From positions 774,360 through 838,359 of the forward strand of contig LATX02000176.1 of assembly GCA_001466705.2 (NCBI GenBank): 64,000 nucleotides of DNA, read 5' to 3'. Position 1 is the first letter of the stretch. Every line of letters starts with the position of its first letter. Positions 11,552 to 23,042 of this stretch are shown piece after piece. The translations under genes were made by a program, and so were the position numbers. Under the pieces are notes generated by a model. That model was not told the origin of the DNA. It was given only the letters and a program-made list of their open reading frames with translations, and did no database searches. The DNA comes from Moniliophthora roreri (taxonomy: Eukaryota > Basidiomycota > Agaricomycetes > Agaricales > Marasmiaceae).

Positions 11552-12566
11552 AAAAAATGTATCAATAGGGATGCCATATTGATTTGTATGAGACAGATTT
11601 CTTACTTAATGTGAATACAGCTACATATGGCTTATCTGAGGTCATTTTGGACAGAAACTTGGGCATTTGGAAAGGAAAATCATTACAAAAGGAAAATCTG
11701 TCTCATATGATGTAATCAGTACTCCTGAAAGGTTCAATCCATGCTATTGTGTCAGCTAGAGAGGTCGTGTGGCAAGATGTAAGTGTTTAGCATATCAATG
11801 ACATGCCATAAGCTCAACATATGCATTGCACTGTCTCAAAAACTACTCTACACATCTTCTAGTCATATTTTAAGTCTATAGTATTCACAAATCTAGTTGT
11901 CCATTATTCTGATACAATTCCATGCAAGAGATGAGGTAGAATACAATAAAATGAGTGTTTGGTGGTGGATGGATGTGACAAAGCATAGTTGCCATCAAAT
12001 TGCAGCCAATTTGCTTAGTCATCTGCCAAAATTGGAACTGCAGTTGGCAGCTACCAGAGACTATTGTTTGTGGCCATGTGCAGCCCATGTGATGGCTGTG
12101 ACACTCTAGTCTCTCTTCCAGAGCATGCTTGCTTAATAATGTTTATGGCCGGTGAGCAGCACAGCCTGCTCTTGCTTGAAATTTGTGCCATTAGGGGACT
12201 TTAGTCTAAGTATTAAATTACAACCTATCACATTCTGTCTGCAAGAGATTAGGAAAAGATGTTATTAATCTACATATTCCAGTTGACAGTGAATTTGCTG
12301 AAGGTCTATATGAGCTACTATACTATCAGTATCACAACAGTTGCGGAATGCTGAGTAAATTTCACAATGTCTCCTGAGCTTTGCCATTATCTAGATGCTA
12401 TTGCCTTCACAGGTGATGACGAACTCCACCTACAGACATATGAAATTTGATAGCATGAACAATGGAAAAGACACTTACTTGAGGCCACTTATTTGAATGC
12501 AGCTGGTTTAGTAGGAAGTTGAGGTGCTCTCATAGCAAAAATAACACATGTGCAGATGGCAACTCA
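11552..12566. other. AT-rich stretch, no gene recognised
   Basis: Low-GC sequence with only short open frames that resemble no family I know. Probably degenerate repeat sequence. Confidence 0.4.
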
Positions 12567-13303
12567 CACTACATATGAGGTGTTCTTTTTATGCTATTAA
12601 TACAAAGGAAATACACTCAGAATACTGCTATATATTTGCTTCCAGACAACACTCAGAAAATTCTATTAGTTTCAAGTTGTCATTACATATTGAAAACAGC
12701 AAACATACTCTGGATTTTAATTTCCAGAAGAGTCTGTGTTTTTTTATTATTTTATGATAATGAAATTATAGAATTATTCTTTAATTTCCTAATTACAAAT
12801 ATACTAACTTTTCTGTCTTATAAAATTGTGAGAAAACATTTAGAAAATAAATATAAGATTTTGAATTTTATATTAAAGGAAACATGTTAAATACAAAAGG
12901 AAAACTATATAAAAACTATCTAAAAACTGCTTTAAAATATAGTGTTTTCATATGATTTTCCTACTATTTTCCTTATGTTTTTCTAGTATTTTCTCTAACT
13001 TTCCCACAATAGAAAATGTGGAATTTTTATCTTATCTTATCAGCATTTTCTGAGCATTTTCAACCAGAGAAAATTTAATGTTTTCTCAGTATGGAAATTA
13101 TTCTAATATATTGTAATTCTCAGAATTTGAAAATTCCATATCTTTTGCTGCTGAAAATTTAGTATTCTCTAGGCATATTCTTGTTGAGAGGACACAATTG
13201 AAATTTAGAATTTATAAATGGTTTTATAAAAATTCTCTTTGCAAGAAGATTAAGTGTTTTCTCAATCAGAAAACCATGTTAAAAGAACACCTCGTATGTA
13301 GTG
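12567..13303. mobile_element. Non-autonomous CACTA-type DNA transposon, copy 1
   Basis: The ends are imperfect inverted repeats: CACTACATATGAGGTGTTC at the left and the complement of CACTACATACGAGGTGTTC at the right. They begin with the diagnostic CACTA. The 3-bp sequence TCA occurs directly on each side, matching the 3-bp target duplication of the CACTA superfamily. The interior is very AT-rich with no transposase, so it must rely on an autonomous relative. A second copy lies at 58755-59492 in inverse orientation. Confidence 0.8.
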
Positions 13304-15473
13304 TCAGAGAGAGCAATGGGACCTGTGTATTTGATACAGGATTGAAGTGTATCACAAATGTGCACATTGAGAAAATCAAGGGATGGATTGGTCTTAATGT
13401 CTTCCAGTCTAATGAATCCACAAAAATCATAAGATATTCATCTGGACTTTGTGCTTTTTGTCAGATATCCATGGAAAAATATACAAGGTAAGTCTTACCA
13501 TGCTTCAGGCACCATGCCAATGTCAAGTAAGTGGTGTTCCAGTTCTTCATATACTCTTGATGAGAATATGTAATATTTAAGCCTTTGGAAGCAAGGGTAG
13601 GCATGGCTGAACTGTTAAAGAGTGCTGTTGTAGACTGATATAGCGCCAAATGAGACTCTGCTCAAAAGCTTCTGTATATGTCAAGTAGGTTGGTATCAAA
13701 GATTGTGTCTACATGAGTTGGAATCATCAGATCCAACTGGAAGGTAATAGGAACAGTATGAGATACCTGGCATATGGTAACTGAAACCATGTAAGTGGCA
13801 CTAGAGAAGGACATTATGCTACCATTAGGTTTTGTGAAGTTGAGCTGCAACAACAATTTTGCTGTGGTACTGTTGAGCTGCACTTGTGCTTTCTTGTTGA
13901 ATATAAGAACCTCACAGAGCTGATTGAATGAGTGACCTTCGTTGGTGTTTGTACAGGTAGCATCTGTGGGTAGTTAGAGGAAGGGTGAGATGCTTCAAAA
14001 TTGACATCACTCACTTGGTCAAACAAACCTGAAAAGGATTCCATATGTCGACCAGATCAGTTTCTGTAGTTACTTGGAAACTTTCCTCATCTATAACATC
14101 CTCAATTATAGGACAGGGCCCAGATTTGGATTGCAATGTTGGAATGGCTGTCTGAAATCAGCAACTGTAAAAAAATGGAATGTTTTAATGTACTATGGCT
14201 GACATCAGATAGCCCTTGGGCCCTTGGAAGTTAAACATCAATACCAGAGCAGCATGACATGCTGTACTACTCACCACAAAGGATCAACAATGAATCACCT
14301 GTGAATGAAACTAGGGATTCTTATGCTGAGAGTTAGAACAAATACAAACCTTCAACAATGGTTATAAGCAGATCCTGATGTGCTACATGGGGCCACACTC
14401 TGAGAACATTCATAAACCAATCTTGTCCAAGTAATAGCTGGAGTTGAAACCTGACTTTGACAGCATATCAAGGAAGGAAACTGAGATGCAGACTTTGAGA
14501 AATGCTCAGTATCTCTAGAGAGGAGGGAACATTGACTTGAAACATGGAATTGGCTTGCAGTGTTGAGGCATGATTGCAAAACAGAGTATAGAAGAAAGAG
14601 GTTGGGAGAGTAGAATGTGGTAAGGATGGGTCAAATGCAACCAAAACAGGTTGCAAATTGACAGAGAGAGAATCCATCAGAAGTGTACAGTGCAAAAACA
14701 ATCACAAGGTTTAAATACAAATAGAAGGCTTCACATAGGAGCATAGCAGTATGAAACTGGTATGAATCATAGTCATTGTGCAACTGCCATTGGGGTGAGA
14801 AGGCTCCAGAACAAGGCATGACCAGCACATGAAAGCACATGATATGGGTTTTTTCATGCAAATTGAGAGAGTGAAAATTCTGCCATAAACCCTCTACTTA
14901 GTAGTAATGGGACTTTTACAGTCTGATGCTTGTTGTGCTCATGTGCTCATGCTGCTCTTGCATCATGCATCAGGTCACATTGCATTGGGCATTTGTTGAT
15001 TTTTCATTCACCATATGGCAGATTCTTCAGAAAGAAGGCTATGAGGGCTTTCTGTTCTGGAGAATCTGGCCTCTGTGTGCAACCTAATCCAGCCTTGTTT
15101 TCCTCACCCTCTTCACACTTATGCTCTGGAAGCTATTTGCCAGGCAGCAGGTGGTTTTCACACCATTTTGATTGTGGAGGAAAGACCACATTCCTGACTG
15201 TTTTGTTGGTATATGAGTTTGGGATGCATGGAAAAAGAACACAAAAACACAATTTGTATTGAAGTATAGAGGAAAGCATGCTGATAAGATCAATTAAAAA
15301 AGGCTCTCTAGATGGAGTTTGAAATTAGCCAAGCACAACAATTCCCCCACTCTGGGTACCAGGCTTTACTATACACAGAACAACTTATCTTCTGTGTAAG
15401 TAAAGATGGCTTGCTAGGCTACTCCTCTCTGGTAGTGATTTCAACTAATAATTACAGTGTTACTGCGGTATTA
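13304..15473. other. AT-rich stretch with short open frames of uncertain meaning
   Basis: On the minus strand, open frames at 13461-13649, 13662-13883 and 13814-14044 are close together and could be exons of one decayed gene, but I recognise no domain. Nothing else is supported. Confidence 0.3.
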
Positions 15474-15681
15474 CACCTGCAAAAAGTATGTAGCATTGTA
15501 ATAGGGTTATAACCTCCATAATGCATTATGAGTTCCATAATCATTAGTGACCCTATTATATGCCAAGTCAGATACAATAACTTAGTTGCAATCTGGTTAT
15601 AATATACTATAATAATTATAATCAGTTGCAACACCATTACAACTTAAAGATAATGTTACAACCACATTACAACCCTAGTAG
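15474..15681 (-). mobile_element. Fragment of the CACCTGCAAAAAG inverted-repeat element
   Basis: Begins CACCTGCAAAAAGTATGTAG and continues as a diverged reverse complement of about 48880-49084. Only one terminal repeat and about 200 bp remain, without the tRNA-like core, so this is a truncated relic. Confidence 0.65.
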
Positions 15682-18600
15682 TCCATTCATGTAAGCTAGA
15701 AAATCACTCAGCAGTTACTCTGAACAGAAATATGAATGTAAAAGACCATATTTCTGAGTAAATAGCTACTGTACATTGAGTATTACATAAGTACCCTACA
15801 AGTGCCATATGGCCCATGCCATCCACCTTCCACTCCCTCTAATCCAGCTTCTATATGCTTCTCAAGCCTGCTGACATTAAATGGAATCAGGTTTTGTGGA
15901 TAGAGATTGAGTAGGGAACTTACTAGAGTAGTATTGATCACTATGTATAAATCTGACAAGTGATGAGAGTGGACTACTCATGAAAAGTGAATATTCAGCA
16001 TAAGGTATTAGACAAGAACAAACCTACAACCTAGCAACTCAATATTCCAAAAGAGGAGGAGAAGTGAGATCTGTCAAGATTGAGGTCAACTCTAGGCATG
16101 TGCAGTGGGTTCCCATCCTTGCATCAGACACTATCTAGACCATAGGGGTGTTGGGGATCAGTCTCACTACAAGTTGTGGGAGGTAAGAGGTGGTACATAC
16201 CTTACTGCATCAGTAGGATAACAGTCTGCTCTTTTTTGGCTTGTAGGTGGCCCATAGGTGGCTATTTTGGCCCAAAGGCCAAAGGTGATGTACTAGGTCC
16301 TATTTTTGGAAAGGTCAGTCATTTTTTTGGAACTACCTCAAAAAGGTCTGACAGGTCAAAAAGGCCACATGCTACATATTAGGTCTCTTGCACCAAAAGG
16401 TGAGCTCCTCTGGACATGTAAGTTCCTTGCCTCTTCTTATATTCTATTACAGAAAATATCCTAAAATTGTTTATAAGAGTTGAATTAGAGCAGAAATATG
16501 CTATCTGGTGATATGCATAACTTTTACTGTTGTTTTCACATGCAAATAGAGAATATTTTGCACTTTTATGATTGAGAATAAAATATATAAGGGAATTGAG
16601 GACTAGTGTGAGGCCTGAGCAGCTAGTTAAAGTGAATAGTAGAGAAGAATATGAAATATTAGCAGAGTAATGGTTGATGGTGATGTGCCTAATTTTGGCT
16701 TAGATATGAAATCATGCACTTTTCACATCAAAACTAGAGAAAGAGCCCAGAGTACATGTGATATTCACATGACTCGATAACCCGAGAGCTCTAATATGGC
16801 ATCTAAGCTTTAAGCACTGAGTTTAATAAGTCTGATAATTGACACTGTAACACAATCTAGAGGAGGTTAGTAGACTATACTAGCCTTCTACATTACAGTG
16901 AAGCATCACTGTGAGGGTCCTTGGTTAATAAAACAGGCCAGAAACCACTAATTCTGAATATGAAGGAATAGATATCAGTGGGATCCACAGTCTAAGTGCA
17001 CTAGATTGTTTGCTTTGTGATCACATTGCATGATAATGTGTTAGTAGACTTAATGCCTTATTATTACTATTAGAACTAGTACACAGTTGGAACTTGTTCC
17101 TACACAGAGCTTTGAAGACACTCTCAGGCAGATATAATAGTCTTTCCAAGTGTACATAGGATGATTGATAGGCAATGAGTACACAGGAAATTGATAATGA
17201 CTCACAAGATTGTATGTGGGATGGAAGGGGATTGAATACAACAGATGCCTAGACCATGACATCCACCAATCCGATGGTAGAAAGTGGCTACATGGAAGTG
17301 AACCAGCAGAAAGAGAAACATACCTGTGTACAAAGCCAGTCCAGAACCAGTGGCTATGCAGAAGCATTGTTTGACCCAGCAATGCTCTGCACAGGGTCCA
17401 AAACACAATAAATCGACTGTTTGGTCACCAAATATACTCAACATGTCTAATTGCTATGCAGAATCAGACTTTTATGCACAAACATGTACAATTTATACCT
17501 TAAACTAGAACACACTCATTTTATCTTTTATTTTGTTATTTCCAATTATCATTCTGTATATAAAGAGTTGTACTTGTAGATGCAGGCTCAAGCACCAACT
17601 GGTACTTGCACCCTATAGCCCTGCACAGTGTCAATTTAGACTCCTGTGCAGCTTCTTAGACCAAGTCTCTATGCACTTGCCAGTCAGTTGCTTCTAGTTG
17701 AGCTGAGATTCATATATCTTTTGCTTCACTGTATACATTTTATAACCAACCAATAAACCACTCATTTTAAAACCTATACTTTATGACCCTTAAGTGCAAC
17801 ACTTGAGTTGTTCTAACTAGAGTCTTTAGACTCTACAACCTTATAACAACCTAAGCTGGTCAATTGAAAGTATAAAGGGTTCTGTCTCCTTTTTCACTCT
17901 GAATTGCACTTGAGATAGACTCAGTCTCCTAGTAGACTTATACAGTGCTTTATCACTTATAGAAGCCTCTATTGTGGGTTTTGGTGTGTGTTGTGTGTGT
18001 GTGTTGTGTGTGTGTGTGTGGGTTTAGTAGCAGCTCTTAGTTGCAGAAGCCCTTTTAGAGAGCATTTTAGAGTAAGAATAGCATGTAGCAGTCCTTTATA
18101 GAAGACAGAGTTTCTGCCTCTTCAATGGTAGGCCATACAAGGGTATCTGACCACTGCTAGTATGAAAATAAACAGTGAATCTGAACACAGAGGAGCATCC
18201 TGAAAACTGTAGAGAACCACACCATCTCATACCTTTCTATCAAAAGCATACCAAAGGGAATATTTTCACTTTTAACAATGTTTTCAATCCACACCCCTCT
18301 TGAAGGGAGAATAAAAGCCTTCAATGATACACAAATGAGAATATTATTGAGAAATGGATATGAAACAGAGAATGACAAATTATCAGTGAGAGATACTTGA
18401 GATACCAAATATCAAATTAGAGGAATGAAATAGATGATTGGCTACTGGAAGGGTGCCTGTATCACAGAAAAATGGAAGACAAAGCTGTATAATGAGAAAC
18501 CAGCATGGCTGAGCTTATGCATACACTTTAAACATAGAAATAGAAGCATATTATGCATCCATAGAGCAGATGATAGTAGACGGAGAAGGAAGGAACTATG

Positions 18601-18740
18601 CAGAGTGGCATGGAAGTATAATATTTGCAAACAGAGTCAGAAGGAGAGCCATTCGACAGAGAAAATTGCAAATGATTGGTGTCAGAAGACTGCACAATCA
18701 TTATAGAGAAAGAATAAAAAGAGTTTATAGCTATGAAGCC
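15682..18740. other. AT-rich repeat-like stretch, no gene recognised
   Basis: No coding region is supported. A purine-rich stretch near 18430-18720 resembles the sequence upstream of other LTR-like repeats in this window (for example 57770-58050). Confidence 0.4.
17981..18022. repeat. (GT)n microsatellite
   Basis: An imperfect run of GT dinucleotides interrupted by TTG, directly visible in the sequence. Confidence 0.9.
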
Positions 18741-19399
18741 TGACTACAATCAGACACTGTGACAGAGAAATTACCAAACACAGCTCAGTTTATATAGTAT
18801 TTAGCACCCAACTTAGTTTTATTTATATTGTAGAGTATATAAGAGGATGTGTTTTGTAGATGGAAGGCAGGAGTGATACTGCCCACCAATTCCCAGAGTG
18901 TTTGAGGTTGTTTTTCAGGTAGAAGAGCTACCAGCAATCAGTATTTTTCAACCACTTTGGGCTCTAGCTTATTTAGTTGTGCAAGAGGCACAGGCTAGTT
19001 GAGACCTGAGATTGTATCCCAAACTAGAGATCTAAATAAAAGCTAGGAAGAGCTTAGTTTTTAATGCAAGAGGTGTGTTTTCTGATAAGAAGAACATTGT
19101 ATCAGTCTACTAAGAGAGTAGCTGACATACATCAGTATAGTCTGGTGTTTCAATGTGAATCAGAGAGGGTTTTAGGCTAGCAGTGTCTAGAAGATTTGTC
19201 CTCTTGAGAATTGTTGCAGAACATAGCTAAGAGGGCTATATTCAGGTACAAAAGGTACCTTTGTTCTCACTTAGAAGAAGTTTGTTTCTTTGGGCAGTTT
19301 CTGGTTGAACCTTATACCAGTTTTTGCTTTTGAAGTAATTAATAAACCACATACCAAGAAAATATTTATAAAAATGAACACCAATTCCCAATCTGAGAA
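18741..19399 (+). repeat. LTR-like repeat, + orientation, cut off at a contig join
   Basis: Homology to the inverted copies begins sharply at TGACTACAAT (18741), and a 5' TG fits a long terminal repeat. A TATATAAG motif at about 18837 and AATAAA-type motifs further on could be promoter and polyadenylation signals. The repeat stops at the N at 19400 while the minus-strand copies continue. No TSD or coding interior could be assigned. Confidence 0.5.
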
Positions 19400-19400
19400 N

Positions 19401-19833
19401 CTCTTAATAGAATCCAATAATGGGTGAAATTGGTGTAGAGTAACATGTTTACAAGAGGTATGGTCTGCAGGGGTGTACCAATAGTGTAGGACTCTCAAAC
19501 AAGTCAAACACTGGTTGAACACAACCTAAGTAATGCATTCTGTAAGGTTTTGGTGTGCGGATGCAACCCAATAGCAAAGGACTCTTAATAGACTCCAATA
19601 CTGAGTGAACACGATGTAAAGCACCACGTTCGCAAGTGGTTTGGTCCAGTAATGTGAACCAGTGGCAGAGGACTCTCAGAGCAATGAAACACCAATGAAT
19701 GTGACTGAAGCAATATGTTTATTCAAGTTTTGGTGCACTGATGCAACCAATGGTGTACAATTCTCAAAAGAATCCAAATAACAGATGAACACAACCTATT
19801 GGTATGCATTTGCAAGGTGGTTGGTTGACTTGA
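19401..19833. repeat. 91/90-bp minisatellite, about 4.7 units
   Basis: Units begin at 19401, 19492, 19582, 19673 and 19763, each with a CTCT/CTCA start and an internal GGTGTGN-type block. Units 1 and 3 share CTCTTAATAG and units 2 and 4 share CTCTCA, so the real period looks like an approximately 181-bp dimer. The units are diverged. The array starts immediately after a contig join and may be truncated. Confidence 0.75.
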
Positions 19834-20823
19834 GTGTATTTCACACTAAAGTACAGTAAAATAGAGCTTTTGATTGGTATCTTGGCTCATAGAAGAGACA
19901 GCTGGCAAATGCCTAGAAGGTGTTGGTAAAGTGCTGTTGCAAACTTGCCTGGAACAGCACCAATGCAGGTGTCCAGAGCAAGCCACTATGAAGCAAGGCA
20001 AGATGCCAGCTGCTGCTTAAGCCTTGTAACTAATGTACATTGCATTATATACAGTCCAGAAAATAGAATAATACTAAAACTCAAAATAATGGGAAAAGAT
20101 AAGATGTTATATGTTTAAGGAATGTGTATGTGTCCAAAAGTCCTGCTATGCATAGAAAACATCCAATATTGGGAATATTCATGCAAATGTTGCACAGGAC
20201 CACTGGTGTGATACTGATGTGTGGTCCATAGCACATTCTTTCTCCTTCTCTAGTTTCCTTCCTCTCTATCCAATTGGTGGTTGTCAATCCTCTATCTGCA
20301 TTTCAATGAATGTGTAATTCCACCAATCTTCTGACATACAGAGTCCTGCTAGGCCTAGATGGTGGCTCCACAGAGATACCCATGATTATAGCCTAGCTTG
20401 TAATCCTTGAATGCTCAACATATAGGTTGGTTGACTGGATATAGGTTTCAATAACCATGTATATAGGTCCTCTGAAGTATTTAATGCCATTCCACATAAT
20501 GATAATGTCTCAATAGTGTGTTATAATCCTTGTGATTGCTTTTGCAACCAGTCTGATGCATTCAGACTGTAGATCCTGCTGATATCTATTCCTTTATTAG
20601 ATCAGAATTAGTGGTTTCTGGCCTGCTTATGACCAAGGACCTTCACAGCAACACTTCACTGCAACGTAGTGGACTAGTATAGTCTACTAAGCCTCAACTA
20701 GGTTGTTTCACAGTGCTATTTGAGAGACTGATTGGTTCATTGACAACTAGTGCTTAAGCTGTGTGTATACACAGGTCTGTATTCTGCACTAACTTAGAAA
20801 TTAGATGTGCAAATGCACTGCGG
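19834..20823. other. AT-rich stretch, no gene recognised
   Basis: Short open frames only; no family resemblance seen. Confidence 0.4.
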
Positions 20824-21869
20824 AAGGCATTAGAAACAAGCTCAACTTACCCAAGTCAAGAAGGTCTTGCTTTGCCTTGAGTGAACGAGTGTCATGAGAG
20901 TGTTTGATGGCTTCTAAGGGTTGATCTTTTATGAGTTCCTTCTGGCATGCCTTGTACCCAGTCTTCTTCTTGTGTTTCTTGTCATCATTTTCAGGTTGTG
21001 GTCCTTTATGTGGACACCTAGCACCAGGCCTTTGGCTAAAGAAATAGCAATGAGTACAAGTGATTAACAAATCTGAATAGGTACACACAGTTTCCAATCT
21101 AGACCACTTCTACGAGTTTTTGGATACGGAGATGATACTTTTGTACTCCGGACACGTGCCAAAATACCCTGAAAAAGGTATATATAAGTTCTTGATTCTT
21201 AGTTTTGTTTTGCGAGTTGGTTCAGTGTGGTTCACTGTTACCGCAACGTCAAGAATAATTCTCAATGTCTCACTTGGTAGTTCAGAGATGATTGCCTTCA
21301 AAACAACTTCTCAGATCAAAAATGGGTGTTTGTTTGTATAATATTTATTGGTTTTGTGGTTTTATCAATCACTTTGAAAGCAAATACTGGTATAGATTTC
21401 AACCAGAAACTGCCCAAAGAATAAACTTCTTCCAAGTGAGAACAAAGGTACCTCTTGTACCTGAATATAGCCCTCTTAGCTATGTTCTGCAATGATTCTC
21501 AAGAGGACAAATCTTCTAGACACTGCTAGCCTGAAACTCTCTCTAATTCACGTTGAAACACCAGACTATACTGATGCATGTCAGCTACCCTCTTAGTAGA
21601 CTGATACAATGTTTCTCTTATCAGAAAACATGCCTCTTGTGTTAAAAACTAAGCTCTTCCTAGCTTTTATTTATATCTCTGGTTTGGGTTACAATCTCAG
21701 GTCTCAACTAGATAAGCTAGAGCCTGAAGTGGTTGAAAAAAAATACTGATTGCCGGTAGCTCTTCTACCTGAACAACAACATCATACACTCTGGTAATTG
21801 GTGGGCAGTATCTCTCCTGCTTTCCACCTACAAAACACATCCCCTTATATACCCTACAATATAAATAAT
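20824..21869 (-). repeat. Repeat block, copy A (LTR-like part plus exon-like ORF)
   Basis: This block recurs at 21871-22935 almost unchanged. It contains, on the minus strand, an exon-like frame at about 20870-21020 (RPGARCPHKGPQPENDDKK onward, basic, ending at a GTAAGT donor) and, from about 21310 to 21869, the reverse complement of the LTR-like repeat at 18741-19399. Copy A differs from copy B by a replaced segment of about 70 bp at 21103-21175 and by a 20-bp gap near 21711. The exon-like frame is of unknown function. Confidence 0.65.
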
Positions 21870-21870
21870 N

Positions 21871-22935
21871 AAGGCATTAGAAACAAGCTCAACTTACCCA
21901 AGTCAAGAAGGTCTTGCTTTGCCTTGAGTGAACGAGTGTCATGAGAGTGTTTGATGGCTTCTAAGGGTTGATCTTTTATGAGTTCCTTCTGGCATGCCTT
22001 GTACCCAGTCTTCTTCTTGTGTTTCTTGTCATCATTTTCAGGTTGTGGTCCTTTATGTGGACACCTAGCACCAGGCCTTTGGCTAAAGAAATAGCAATGA
22101 GTACAAGTGATTAACAAATCTGAATAGGTACACACAGTTTCCAATCTTCTGGTGAAGATGCTCAAAAACCTATGCCTCTACTATGAAAACATGAGGCCTG
22201 TGGTGCCAAAATACCTCTGAAAAAGGTATATATAAGTTCTTGATTCTTAGTTTTGTTTTGCGAGTTGGTTCAGTGTGGTTCACTGTTACCGCAACGTCAA
22301 GAATAATTCTCAATGTCTCACTTGGTAGTTCAGAGATGATTGCCTTCAAAACAACTTCTCAGATCAAAAATGGGTGTTTGTTTGTATAATATTTATTGGT
22401 TTTGTGGTTTTATCAATCACTTTGAAAGCAAATACTGGTATAGATTTCAACCAGAAACTGCCCAAAGAATAAACTTCTTCCAAGTGAGAACAAAGGTACC
22501 TCTTGTACCTGAATATAGCCCTCTTAGCTATGTTCTGCAATGATTCTCAAGAGGACAAATCTTCTAGACACTGCTAGCCTGAAACTCTCTCTAATTCACG
22601 TTGAAACACCAGACTATACTGATGCATGTCAGCTACCCTCTTAGTAGACTGATACAATGTTTCTCTTATCAGAAAACATGCCTCTTGTGTTAAAAACTAG
22701 GCTCTTCCTAGCTTTTATTTATATCTCTGGTTTGGGTTACAATCTCAGGTCTCAACTAGCCTGTGCCTCTTGCACAACTAAATAAGCTAGAGCCTGAAGT
22801 GGTTGAAAAATACTGATTGCCAGTAGCTCTTCTACCCGAACAACAACCTCATACACTCTGGTAATCAGTAGGCAGTATCTCTCCTGCCTTCCACCTACAA
22901 AACACATCCCCTTATATACCCTACAATATAAATAA
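21871..22935 (-). repeat. Repeat block, copy B
   Basis: Second copy of the block at 20824-21869, starting directly after the N at 21870. The same exon-like minus-strand frame is present at about 21900-22070. The LTR-like part runs on past the end of copy A and ends at 23042 with TTGTAGTCA, the complement of the TG start seen at 18741. Confidence 0.65.
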
Positions 22936-23042
22936 TCTAATATATCTGTCACACATACAAATAAAACTGAGTTGGGTGCTAAATATTATATAAACTGAGC
23001 TGTGTTTGGTAATTTCTCTGTCACAGTGTCCAATTGTAGTCA
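22340..23042 (-). repeat. LTR-like repeat, minus orientation, full-length copy
   Basis: Reverse complement of 18741-19399, extending on both sides of it. Reading on the minus strand it starts TGACTACAAT and carries a TATATAAG motif. The 3' end is not defined because no matching second LTR with a target duplication was found. Confidence 0.5.

Noticed and set aside
16176..16382. 68-codon frame with repeated GGY/GPK phrases
   Set aside because: Arises from local GGCC/TTTTTGG-rich repeats; no coding support.
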